A stretch of DNA of 64,000 nt from Paraphoma chrysanthemicola (Eukaryota; Ascomycota; Dothideomycetes; Pleosporales; Phaeosphaeriaceae), in contig JAGMWG010000003.1 in NCBI GenBank assembly GCA_020744225.1, positions 434,001-498,000 on the forward strand, written 5' to 3'. Numbering within the stretch: the first letter of the stretch is position 1; every line of letters begins with the position of its first letter. A program made the translations under genes and the position numbers. Positions 54,014-64,000 of the stretch are shown one piece after another. Below the pieces are notes generated by a model, which did no database searches, had not been told where the DNA came from, and worked only from the letters and a program-made list of their open reading frames with translations.

Positions 54014-55821
54014 AGTCGGATTTTGGAGCTATTAATATGGCCATAGAATACTGTTGAATTCATACAAGGCGCGGCCTTTAAGTACACGAATTACCGCGCA
54101 GGCTGATTCGTGATCAGCCCACCCAAGGAATAGCGACTCGCTTGCGCACCCAGCCATGAAGAAGGAAACCAGTCAGGCTCGCCACACGAACGCCACCATG
54201 CGCGGATGACGCTGCATGCATTCTTGCAGCGGTTATACGTGGACTACGACCTGCTATTCGCACAGCCTCGTGAAGTATGCGCTGCATGCAGTATTGCATT
54301 TTGGATGCGTCAAAGCTGGGGACGAGCGATCGTCGACAGATCTTCTCAAATTGAACGCATGTAGTATCTCTGCACGGTGGATGACCGGTGTCAGCATTTA
54401 TCGGAGTTGATGGGGGCGCATGTGCGGTGCGAACGGCACGATAAGGCACGAAGCTGAGGATCGGGCCGCCTCAGGAAGCAAGGATGGGTAAGCCGTCTCG
54501 TACACCTCAGGTGCTAAGGGCGGGGAGGCATGCATGTGTCCCCGCTTCCGCATCGCTTGCATAACCTGGCCGTCACATTTGCGCTGTGTCAGCATCGGAA
54601 TCGGGAAAAGCAAGTTCTATCCATCATTTCATTTTCGGTAGATCCAAAACCGGATCCTGCTAAGCTGGTCATGAGAGGCGGTGTTATCCACAGCATCTCT
54701 TGACTGCGAACCAAAGAAGCCTTCGGGACGATTGCAACCAATCTGGAACATCAAAAGCTAGCCAAGATATATCAGCTAGTTCTCGTTGTTTTTCGTGCTA
54801 TAAATTTGAAGATAGAAACATGAGAAAAAGACCTTAGAAGGTGGTAGGCTCTTCGTGGAAGGAATAAGTAGTTATGTGACTGTCTATTTTTGTCAACATA
54901 AACCGAGCACTAATGACCGCACCACTGAGTGGTAGAATGCATGCATTCCGAAAGATTGTGGGTTGTGGTAGCTACATCTTCGGTAGCTCCTTTCCGATTT
55001 TGTAAATTGCTCAGCACTAGACTTGCCAACGACCAAGCAGCTTCGGGTGAGCTTAATAGCTTAAACCTCTAGCTATCAAACAAACTGGCTTGGCTAGCCT
55101 AAGCAACAAGCACGACTGAATGGGGAAGGCGGCTTGAAGGGTTGGCCGAGTTGATACATTGACATCTGAGCGGACCTTATAATGGTTACAGTAGGAGCTA
55201 TACCTCCAACACCGAATATTATAGATAGATCCAGTCACTTGAATCTATCCGCATATGTCTTAGCACCCAGGATATTGCATCCAAATTGATTCTCTGCAGA
55301 CTATGGCGCGATCGATGGCAGAGACCATAATCATGAAGCCTTGACTAACGCACTAACTCTCACCATGTCTACCACGGTTCAGCACCTCTCTTGTTAGGAT
55401 AGATATCTATGATCGCAGGACAACCCACAACACCCAAGGGAACGCAACCACCCGCAGTAGCTATTCCGCTATGACAGCCTTCAAATACCATCATCCCGTG
55501 ACCGCAAAAGTCATCTTAGGTGGCATCGTAATTCGACCAGTATCCCTTGCGTTGCATTTTAATGGCACAAGTGTGCCCGTAGCTCAGCCACTGCTTGTCA
55601 CCATTGCCTTTAGCAGAAAGTTTCCTGTCCCAGGTCGCGGCGTTCTCAATACTGCCGAAAGCGTGAACGCAGCCATCGAAAGAACCTGATTAGATTGCTG
55701 TCTGGCAGAATACGTCGTTCACGTTAGGGTAATAGTGTGCGTGCAAACTTGATCTTGGTGCGAAAAAAGTATTGCAGTCTTGTAGTAGCGGATGCTACCA
55801 GGCCGGATACTTGGACACATC
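54014..55821. other. Gene-poor stretch, about 1.8 kb
   Basis: Low gene content. Short ORFs on both strands lack protein-like composition. Small palindromes such as TGCATGCA occur (54530s, 54950s). No mobile-element ends or RNA genes identified. Confidence 0.45.
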
Positions 55822-56244
55822 TCACGTCGCCCCTAAGATATAACGCATTTTGCTAATGACCGACTCTAGTGCCTCTGTCTCGAGCCATGTTGGTCGGCTC
55901 GGCGCTCCCGGTCCGAGATCTTCCAAGGCTTTGTTTTGTTGCGAGGTTTTGGAGAGGCGTGGGAACTCGGGATATGTATTGAACCATTTCTGCTTAAACC
56001 TTGACATGGCGAAGTAGACGAAATTATCATTGTTGTTTGCAGCGACAGAGGCTTCTCTCGCGGCGAGAAGCTTGGAAGCGCCGGCTTTGTAAGTCCTGAT
56101 GTATTCGCCTCTGCCTATGCGCTGCCGATAGTCAAAGCATCCGCCCTGACAGATCTCTGCGCTGAAGTCACGGATGTGCAGCCACTGACGAAGGATGGTG
56201 GTGGCTGCATGAATAGTTAGCGATGAGCTATCTGGAAAGTTCAA
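55822..56244 (-). pseudogene. ATG-less ORF fragment, possibly a gene remnant
   Basis: The frame is open for about 140 codons and reads like protein (LTIHAATTILRQWLHIRDFSAE, FAMSRFKQKWFNTYPEF, PTWLETEALESVISKM). It has no ATG near its 5' end, and an in-frame stop lies a few codons upstream at about 56265. It could be a last exon whose first exon I cannot find, or a leftover of a broken gene. No family recognised. It sits head to head with the decayed prenylcysteine-oxidase gene. Confidence 0.35.
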
Positions 56245-56417
56245 AGTCAGGTATAATTCGACTTCTCAGATTCCTGACGTTTCGCTTCTTCTGGTTCGTT
56301 GTGTCGGCCTCAACTTCCCGATCGGCTGACGTGGTGGTCAACGACCGCTACAGGCAGTGCTTGGCAAAGTTACAACGGTTCTAGCTACACGACACGCAAA
56401 GTTTCCAAACAGCGGCA

Positions 56418-58071
56418 ATGTTGCTCCTCTTTGCGACGAACCTCTTTTGTGAAGCTAGAGCACAACTGACCGCCGATAATCGGTCTCTTCGTATTGCTAT
56501 CATCGGTGGCGGTGTGGCCGGCGCATCAACGGCCTACCATCTCAGCGCATTGTCTGGGCCAAATTTCAACGTTTCCATTACGATCTTTGAAGCTACAGGA
56601 CGGGTGGGTGTTCGAGTCGCCTTAGTACCCTTCCCCATGGGCGGCGATCGTCAAGCGGTGGAAGCAGGCGCTCATCATTTCTTCTCCGATGACGAGAATC
56701 TGCTAGGCGCGGGAAGCAGCCTCAAAGAAAAAGACACTCACGATGATTTCATCATCAAAGCCTCATCGTCTGGATCGACGGCCATTTGGGACGGTCTAGT
56801 TACAAGAGCAGCGCAGTCTATCACGAAGCCGACAATGTCGTGATTCGATGCGTTGAGCATTACGATGGGTCCGACATCTCCCATGTTTTCGCACTCGCCA
56901 TGGAAGTTTCGGGGTGGAGCACCAGCTGTATATATCTTGGATTCGCCATCATGGTGGCATCTAGCTCGCCTCTGCTGGACGTATGGATTTTCACCATGGT
57001 GGCTCTATCGAGCAACCGCCGTCCCAACGCTGGGACTTATTTGCCAGATCCGGAGCCTTCGGAATTGTTGGAGAAGAGCTCGCGAACGCTGGAATCCAAC
57101 CCCAGACGCTAACAGAATCTGCTACCAATTATCTCACACGTCTTGGTATTAGACACCGTTTCCAAGTTGGTGTGGTACAGCCATGCGCGTTGGCTAGATT
57201 CTCCATTAATCTAGACAAGATCAATGGACACGCGGCCCTCATGGCTTGCCGAGAGTCGAAAGAGGTATCTATGTAGTCAAGTAACGCTGAGCTTTTCGGA
57301 AGAATGATCAAATCTTCGCGTGCGGAAATCCTGATAAATGATACAGTCCTGGACATTAGCTGTAGTCATGCGGGGCGATATACGCCTCTCACTGTCTACT
57401 CTTCAGAATCTAGCGCGAAGAAGCAACTAGAGTTTGACGCTATGATCTTGACCGGCTCTGCTCAACACTTGCTATTGGAGAATATGTCATTGTCTCCGGA
57501 TGCGGTACGCAAAGATGAAGCACCCAGGGCGTCGCTGTCAACACTTCATGTCACCTAATTTGCCCCCCAAGACCACTTTTCGCCAGATTACTTCGATATG
57601 TCGGCTGGTATGGGGTTGCCCGATCGCATCCTAACGACTACTACGGACTCAACCGAACCAACTCCTCTCTCAGTTCAGCAATTTATGCATCACTTCTCTC
57701 GGGCAGACCGAGCCGCATACGTAGAACAGCGCGAGCCCCAGCACGAAGAAAGCGCAACGAATGATATCGGATAGGAGAATGCCTATCGCATCGTTTCGAA
57801 AAACCGATTGGAAAACAAGGAAATGTTCAAAACCATGGGAAAGGCTTGGGCAGCCGGAGAAGCGCTTTCGAAAGCAGGTCTTATATGGGCGTATCGACAC
57901 GAGTGGTCCCATACATTTCCAAGCTTCGAGGCAGGCAGAGAATTGCCAGGTGAATTAGAGGTCGCAGAGGGCACCTTTAATCTTGGTATCGCTGATGAAG
58001 TGGTCGCATCGATGGAAATGAGTTGCAGGATGGGCAAAAATATGGCGAAAAGACTGGTGAAAGCAGTGTGA
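56418..58071 (+). pseudogene. Decayed prenylcysteine-oxidase-like flavoprotein gene
   Basis: Prenylcysteine oxidases are FAD enzymes that break down prenylated cysteine. A signal-peptide-like start (MLLLFATNLFCEARA) and a good FAD-binding motif (IAIIGGGVAGASTAYHL) are followed by EAGAHHFFSDDENL. Family-like segments continue as WWHLARLCWTYGFSPWW, SATNYLTRLGI, INGHAALMACRESK, RAEILINDTVLDIS, DHFSPDYFDMSAGMGLPDRIL and HTFPSFEAGRE. The chain is broken: stops at 56841, 57274, 57556 and 57772 interrupt otherwise continuous reading, and the frame shifts near 57000-57030. The stop at 57556 falls inside a conserved strand, where no intron is plausible. The C-terminus ends at 58071. Confidence 0.8.
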
Positions 58072-58392
58072 CAGAAGGACCACTCAGCCTCTCCAGACCT
58101 TGTAGAATTATGATGAACTGTAACACGCGCATCGTAAGATTTATAGCACAATCAACATTCTATTTCATCAGATGTTAAGCTTGACCGATGTGATCTGGTC
58201 TCGGACGAGGACAAAACCACGGTTGATGAGCTGGTAGCGTGAGGGCCGTGCGCATACCATCCCCAAGGCATATTCACCGCTCTCAACCGCATTCCCCATC
58301 TTCTCGGCATTCCCTCGTGGCGGAAATTGATATCATCTACCCCGAAGACAACACGATCAGCGGTCTGTGCATCAAATCAAACTCTCCTGGAT
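58072..58392. other. Intergenic
   Basis: Short gap between the pseudogene and the F-box-like gene; expected to contain the latter's promoter. Nothing else seen. Confidence 0.45.
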
Positions 58393-59190
58393 ATGTCGCG
58401 TAAAGACAACGGCCGCAAGCACAGCGCGCGTAGGAAACGTGAAGCGCTTAGCAAAACCCACTTGCGCATTGGAGGTCACTTCCAACTCCGCGCCCTCAAG
58501 GCCTCTGCCCGAAAACAGATAGAGCGATCACGTACACCCAGCATGTGGATTCCATCTGCCCCCAGTCGCATTTTGAGCCTACCAATCGAGATCCGACAAC
58601 AGATCTTGTACGAGAGCTGCGCGACGGAAGACTTGCTGCGGGACGTCGAGGCTCTCAGCAAAGGCATAATCCCGCATGGCTTTTGGACTAGTAGAGCTGA
58701 ATTGTCAACATCTGGCAAAGAAAGAAAGCGCGATCTGTTCCGGCGCTCATCTCAAGGGACGCAACTCTCCATTGTACTGAATCGAGCAGTGTTGCACACA
58801 GGGCTGGTCTGTAAGCTCATCTACCAGGACATGCGCTATGTGGCCAAGCGATGGCAACAAGATCTCGACAGATATCTTAAAGAGCAGCGTGACGTTCAAC
58901 AACGCGGCATAAAATTCGATGTCCCCATGATTCTGAACCTTCACACGCCAGGACAGAAACTCGGAAAAGGCGAAGTCATCGAAGCGGTGGAGCGCACCTC
59001 GAGCGGCAGACAACGATCGTCAAAGTGTTGGTATTGTACGGAGAGACACCCCATGAACGATCCAGTGTGTCCAATGGAACGGCGGGATCCCGAGACGTGG
59101 TACAAGTTGACGAAGCCGGTCGGCGGGTGGAGAGGCAAAACGCGAAATAGATCGACATTCAAGGGGACGAAAGTGGTGTTTGAAGCCTAA
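58393..59190 (+). CDS. F-box-like hypothetical protein, 265 aa
   Basis: Starts MSRKDNGRKHSARRKR; the frame is open further upstream but without an ATG. A basic N-terminus is followed near residue 60 by APSRILSLPIEIRQQILYE, which matches the degenerate F-box start common in fungal proteins. The middle is helical, and the C-terminal half has a Cys/His patch (CWYCTERHPMNDPVC) that might bind metal. The tail is basic. No introns. Partners and function are unknown. Confidence 0.7.
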   Translation: MSRKDNGRKHSARRKREALSKTHLRIGGHFQLRALKASARKQIERSRTPSMWIPSAPSRILSLPIEIRQQILYESCATEDLLRDVEALSKGIIPHGFWTSRAELSTSGKERKRDLFRRSSQGTQLSIVLNRAVLHTGLVCKLIYQDMRYVAKRWQQDLDRYLKEQRDVQQRGIKFDVPMILNLHTPGQKLGKGEVIEAVERTSSGRQRSSKCWYCTERHPMNDPVCPMERRDPETWYKLTKPVGGWRGKTRNRSTFKGTKVVFEA

Positions 59191-59239
59191 GGTATGGTAT
59201 GCTTGCCGCTTGGTAGGCACCAAGTGGCCATGAATTGTG

Positions 59240-60022
59240 CTAATAATTCTTAGGTGCCTTATCTTTCAGCTGTCCTCGTTTTCGCACGGCCTCTGCCAGC
59301 TCGTTACCAATATCCGAGTCGAGAGCAGCAAATCCTTTCACAACACCTTCTCGGTCGCCGGCAGTCGATTCCTGGCTCATTTTGAACTTCCCCTCTAATC
59401 GATCAATCTTGATCTCGATACCAATGATGCCCTTCTGCATCAGCTCGATATACTTCTCAGGTGCGTCGTCGACCTCCCACGCTTTTCGCCGCTCTTCTTG
59501 TCCATCAAAACCCATGACAGATGTTTCAGCGTGCTGTGACAGTGCCCGGATCTGCTTTGCCAGGAATGCGCCTGTCTCTGGTGCTTTCGAGTCGTACCAT
59601 ATCCTCGCCTTTCCATATGCTTGTACCGCAGCATAATTCCATGTTGGCACGACCTTCCCTGTCTGCGGCTTTGTTTCCGTGTAAAACTTTGGCGTGACAT
59701 AATGATGCGCCGGGGCGGTGAATAATACGAGAACCTCCTCTTCGAGCTCTGACCCATTCGTTAAGCCTATGGACTCAAGGTGTTCGATCATCGATTTGGC
59801 TTGAGGATTGGGTCTCGCGAGGTGGCCACGAAGTACACCAAGTTCGGTCTCGCTTGTTGCATCTTGAACATCAAGGACCCAAGGGATGTGACTCGAAAGT
59901 ATAGTTGGGTAGCGCTTTGATGCATGTGGGATGGCGGTAGTAAGGACTCCGAGCGGGTAATTGAGAATGAGTTGTCGCAAAACAGGAACTGACGTTTCCG
60001 CGTGAACGGCGCGAAGATACAT
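59240..60022 (-). CDS. PaiB-type FMN-binding domain protein
   Basis: The 260-residue intronless product matches the putative FMN-binding family related to bacterial transcriptional regulator PaiB. It starts MYLRAVHAE and shows LILNYPLGVLTTAI, SSHIPWVLD and GVLRGHLARPNPQAK, the split-barrel flavin-binding core. PAHHYVTPKFYTE and VVPTWNYAAVQAYGKARIW, the usual ligand-facing motifs, follow. In fungi such proteins are soluble and probably bind FMN; no DNA-binding part is visible, so a regulatory role is not implied. The gene is convergent with the F-box-like gene, whose stop lies 50 bp away. Confidence 0.9.
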   Translation of the reverse strand: MYLRAVHAETSVPVLRQLILNYPLGVLTTAIPHASKRYPTILSSHIPWVLDVQDATSETELGVLRGHLARPNPQAKSMIEHLESIGLTNGSELEEEVLVLFTAPAHHYVTPKFYTETKPQTGKVVPTWNYAAVQAYGKARIWYDSKAPETGAFLAKQIRALSQHAETSVMGFDGQEERRKAWEVDDAPEKYIELMQKGIIGIEIKIDRLEGKFKMSQESTAGDREGVVKGFAALDSDIGNELAEAVRKRGQLKDKAPKNY

Positions 60023-61105
60023 TGCGACGAGACTGTGCGTTGCGAGGAAACCGAAAGTAGGACAATGGCTCGCCTTTTAGGGCTAAATGATCGTGACAAA
60101 TAGCGCTTGCACGCCCTGTTGTCAATGCTATGTTAGTCGCCACAGACGCGCTACAAATGTCCTCGAGCGCTGCGGGTACGACCGGCTACCTCCGGAAGCG
60201 TCCCCTATATTCTGTAATAATTCTTTGCCGACATTTTGTGACTATCTTCTACGAAGTGTCGTTTTTGGTGTTTCTTCCCTTGGTAATTCTTGCGTAGCTT
60301 GAGCCGGCCAATCACATGAAGCAGATTTCCACGCAGCTAATCGTCGAACGTGGCAAGTAGCTCCGAGACTTATGACTGTTGATTTTTGGCGTCTCTCAAC
60401 ACTTCCACATATCAACCCTTCCATACCGATGGCCATAACTTTCATCAAACGAACAGTCCTAACTAGCGATAGTATTTTAAACATCTACCCGGTGCTGCCA
60501 TTCCCGGGATTCGAGCTTCGTTCCTGCCTGCGTATCGTGATTTTGCGGGTTTGCGAGTTCAGTTGAAGAATTCAGATGGCTGAGGCCTCAAGCTTTTGAA
60601 CGCTGATATTATTCCATGGGATCACACCATGGACCTCACCAGGATACAATCTAGTCCCCTATTGTTTAACCTTTTAATTTCTTCTACCTAAAACATAGGA
60701 CTTTTCAAAGAGAACTGACCGCGCCGTTCGACTCTCATAGATCACAGTACCGCCGCTACTTTTTTCGCACAAGTCCCTAGGTACTAGATGAGAATCGTAT
60801 CCCACCCACGAGGCCTCTTGCTTTGTCAAGAACCACCATGCAGATCCGCAGTGAAAGCCGCGGGTCGCTCAAGAAAGAGACAAATGAGGCGCTGCTTATC
60901 GTGCCTCTTTAGAACTGACTGAGCCACTTTTCGCGTTCCCAATTACTGAAATTCCACACGTGGTTACAAACACGCAAATGCGACACCAGTGGTATAGAAA
61001 ATGATACACAGCCTACATTAAGTAACACAACTCTACACCAGCAGACCCACCTCCAACAAACCATCAATCGAGCGGACTGAAAGAGACAGCCACAGCCAGC
61101 CATCA
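60023..61105. other. Intergenic, about 1.1 kb
   Basis: Promoter of the leftward FMN-binding gene and region upstream of the decayed secreted gene. Short ORFs only; no RNA gene recognised. Confidence 0.45.
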
Positions 61106-62544
61106 TGAAGCTCTCTATGATTGTGAAACAATTCGCTCTATTCACACTTACCGCGGCTGACAGTCCTCTTGTATTCGCATCTTTGAACCTGAATCCATCT
61201 CGACCGGCATCGAACTAAGAGGCGTTCCTTCATGGATTTACGGAAGGTAGTCTGGAACTGATCCAGTTTCCGGCCCCTGGGATCCGAAAAATCCAACCCT
61301 CAATCCTGATGCCTGGTGGGATAAAGCAGTCTGTCGCGGGAACAGACTACTTTTGGCCATGACTCACAGCCGCGAGGACGGTGCGAAAGACGTCACACCC
61401 GTGGATGGTCCTTGGGCTGGGGAGAATCTGGAGACAACGTTGACGTCCTGGGGTTACAAAGATGATACACAAAAACCTGAACTCGACATGGCTTGCTAGT
61501 TCGAACAAGAAGCCAGGTACCGACTCCAAGAAGCATTTACGTACTTCGGGATTTCCAACCAGAAGTCATGGGGTAACGGTAGAGCCAATAAGTGTTTCCA
61601 CGGGGAGAAGGTAGTGAGGACAAAGACAATAAGCTTCCTTCTGTGATTGACCAGAGATATAAGGTTGGCGAGGAGACCTACCAAGTAAGTACTGCTTGAA
61701 AATGTTGATGAAAGGAATCATTAACGAAAGGTATTCTCGCAGGTCACCAACGCCCACTTCACGATCGGCGTGAACACAATGGATGGGGCAATCTATTTCA
61801 TCGACCGCGACTCTCCTGCAATCGCCACCAAAGCCCTTTGGATACGAGAGTCACGAAATGATGAGCTGCCAGCCTTACGATCAATTTCTGACATTGCCTG
61901 GGTCCTGTGGAAGCGACAAATGAGGGAGCAAAACTGGGATGTTAAAGCTGTCAAGAGGGTTTTCAGTTTCACAGTCGTGAACAAAATACAGAAGATATCC
62001 TCGACAGAGCTATTCGCGAATGGACCCCGCCTGAAGGGGGAAGGCGAATTACAGGCTTCCAGCGTTCGCCAGGAACTACATTCGATGCAAGCACTGCACA
62101 AGGTGCAGCGCTTCTGGGTCAGTTGAATTAACCAGACTGTCTGCTTTTATTGTTTGCTGACGAGAATGTCCAAGTTCACCCAATGGCATCAGAGCCGGCA
62201 ATCCGTTGTCCTACCACGTATATCATGTTTCAGGCTAACACAACACAGCATACTTCTTAGTGCAGCACAAACTTGAACTTGGTAATAACTACATTCCCAA
62301 GATCACCATTTTCTGCGATGATGATATGGAAGATATGGCATTTTACGGGCACATGCTGTTCCTGGATCGGGACGTGCCGTCAAAAGATTCCGAGCCTCCA
62401 CCTGGGTCCGAAAAACTAGAGGTAGGGCGTGTTATCGCAAGACTTCCTTTCAACATGACGAGCTCGTCTTATATAGTAAGGCGGATTATCGACGGGAACA
62501 CAATCGTCAGGGATCATGTGTTCGCCCTCAAAGCAAAGCTATGA
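61106..62544 (+). pseudogene. Decayed gene for a secreted protein of unknown family
   Basis: An ATG in good context (CCATCATGAAG) opens a signal-peptide-like MKLSMIVKQFALFTLTAA. After that the frame is lost. Coherent pieces read IFEPESISTGIELRG, then WDPKNPTLNPDAWWDKAV through LTSWGYKDDTQKPEL, GEETYQVTNAHFTIGVNTMDGAIYF, REWTPPEGGRRITGFQRSPG and HKLELGNNYIPKITIF to the stop at 62544. Two intact-looking introns remain (61685-61742 and 62118-62248). In-frame stops at 61248 and 61497, plus frame changes near 61600 and 61990, break the gene. No named domain recognised. Confidence 0.65.
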
Positions 62545-62971
62545 GTGCGATCGAGCCACATTTCCGGCAGCTGATACGGACTACCCAGGCAGTTTTATTA
62601 ATTTCACATGCGTCAAATTCAAGCGCGATGATGACATCACAGGAAACGGAACAACGAGAAATATCCGTAGGGTTTATCACACTGGCGCTAGATGCCAATC
62701 ATGGGCAAAGGGCGCTTCAGACCAGAAATGAATCAAGAAAGTATTTCTTCCGGAACATTGAATTGATTCTCGCTTGATTAAAATAGCACCTGCATTCATT
62801 GGCAAGACTTCGTCGCCTGAATCACCTCTCAAGTTTCACTTAGTACAAGACCAAGTCCGTCAAGACGGTTGGCAAGCACTTGATTTAGCCGCATCGTACT
62901 GTCAACCCAACGCGAATTTTGACCTTTGTACCTCTTCAGAAAGGTAGAGGTTTGGAGCAGAATCGCTACAT
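62545..62971. other. Intergenic
   Basis: Between the decayed gene and the 3' end of the GMC oxidoreductase. Nothing supported. Confidence 0.45.
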
Positions 62972-64000
62972 TTAGGCATCTTCCAAGATGGCTTCGTACG
63001 CCTTTCGGGAAATCGTGAAGGTTGGTCCATTCGGCATTGCACCTGGGACACGTGGGAAGACCGAAGCATCAACTACGCGGAGGTTGTCGACACCGTTCAC
63101 GCGGAATTTGGAATCAACGCAGGAATTCCGATCACCTGTTGGTCCCATGCGACAGCTGCTGGTAGCATGGTGGCTGAATGCCTCGTCCATCAGAGCCTGA
63201 CTCGTTTCCACATCTGGGTTTGGCGAAACGACAGTGTACGGCAAGCCGACGTGGTCGTATGAGCGCATCATGAGATCTACTCCCTCAGTCAAAGCCTGCA
63301 AATCAGTCTCTGCATTCTCGGCAAAGAAGTTGAAATTGATCTCCGGGGCTTGTCGCGGGTCTCTGGAGCGTAGACGTATCGTTCCAGAAGGATTTGCTGT
63401 CTGCATCCTGACGATGGAAGTGCCCCACATCTCCGGAATCGGCTGCCGACGTGAGAACCCAGGGTAGAATCCAGAATTGCCCCATCCGGCTGCACTCAGG
63501 AAAAAGAGATCTGCATCGTTGTCCCAGCTGACGCTACTGCGCCAGGTCAAGAAAAAGGTACCGCCGGACAAAGAATAAGGACCGGTTCCATTCGTCTCCC
63601 ACTGGACAAAGCAGGGATCTGATGTGTTGAAGGTTCTAGTGCAGGATGTGTTTGCGACCTCTTGCCACGGCTCCTCAGCTCGTACATGAATGGGTGTTTC
63701 GTAATTGTCTTGCATGAAGTTGCCCTGTATGCGCGTGAGCTAAAATGGAATGGATGCTTCTTGCCCACATATGCAACGTACCACAGCTGGAAGGTCCACC
63801 ACGAGCGGTATTCCAAGTCTCTCCAGTTCTTCGCGAGGACCAATGCCACTCAGTTGTAAGATCTGAGGAGTGTTGAATGTACCACCAGCCACAATCACTT
63901 CTTTCTTCGCCCGGACAGTTCTGATTTCTGCTGCTTGCTGCGATGCATTATACCTCCGATCTGCAGAGTATAACCCTTCCCCAATCACATATTCAACACC
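62972..64000 (-). CDS. GMC oxidoreductase (aryl-alcohol oxidase / choline dehydrogenase-like), 5' end outside window
   Basis: FAD-dependent alcohol oxidase or dehydrogenase; the C-terminal 323 residues are present. The frame is open to the window end. A 57-bp intron (63725-63781) is removed to give VVDLPAVGNFMQDNYETP. Visible family signatures are AKKEVIVAGGTFNTPQILQLSGIGP (second GMC signature), NPSGTIRLRSRDPRQAP and the catalytic region HHATSSCRMGP. The last block reads VDASVFPRVPGAMPNGPTFTISRKAYE. The many N-glycosylation sites (NTS, NTSD, NGT) suggest a secreted member. The substrate cannot be told from this half. Confidence 0.94.

Noticed and set aside
56418..58071. The broken flavoprotein gene as an intact multi-intron gene
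   Set aside because: The stop at 57556 lies within a conserved strand and the surrounding frame is continuous, so introns cannot explain it.
1..64000. CRISPR arrays, transposons, rRNA genes, a biosynthetic gene cluster
   Set aside because: No regular spaced repeats, no transposase or reverse-transcriptase coding, no rRNA-like sequence, and the P450 and GMC genes are alone rather than next to a PKS, NRPS or terpene synthase.

Overview
The window is nuclear DNA of a filamentous ascomycete. The genes carry short spliceosomal introns (mostly 45-130 bp, GT..AG, often with a CTAAC-like branch site). The families are typical of Pezizomycotina: a fungal class I/II chitin synthase, Vac7, a VWA/alpha-kinase protein, a fungal CorA-like transporter and a Gpr1/Fun34 acetate permease. 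A Dothideomycete is my best guess, by inference only. Spliced models were built by hand; reading frames were checked for most multi-exon genes, and exon edges may be off by one or two bases.

Region 1-10 kb: the 3' part of a peroxisomal acyl-CoA ligase (C-terminal AKL), a doubtful small gene, a secreted intradiol ring-cleavage dioxygenase, an HSL-type alpha/beta hydrolase, a small ORF and a large unknown membrane protein. Region 9-25 kb: the splicing factor Ist3 divergent from dynein light intermediate chain, an MFS sugar porter, a MYND-SET protein, a BTB protein with Lys/Glu-rich tail, and a chitin synthase. Region 25-38 kb: a GNAT-like protein, a P450, an intron-bearing tRNA-Asp, a 2.4 kb stretch with little coding signal, an acetate/ammonium permease, a secreted CE1-like esterase, an unknown two-exon gene and a second large membrane protein. 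Region 38-54 kb: Vac7, an F-box-like protein, DNA polymerase eta, a VWA/alpha-kinase protein and an eight-exon CorA-like transporter. Region 54-64 kb: sparse and decayed. It has two clear pseudogenes (a prenylcysteine-oxidase relative and a secreted protein of unknown family) and an ATG-less fragment, mixed with an F-box-like gene, a PaiB-type FMN-binding gene and the 3' part of a GMC oxidoreductase cut by the window end.

Most genes are unrelated housekeeping or accessory genes. I see no biosynthetic cluster, transposon, CRISPR array or viral element. The most notable signals are the compact tRNA-Asp intron, a two-codon uORF just upstream of the polymerase eta start, a GC-AG intron, three stop-free introns of 3n length, and the decayed block at 54-63 kb.
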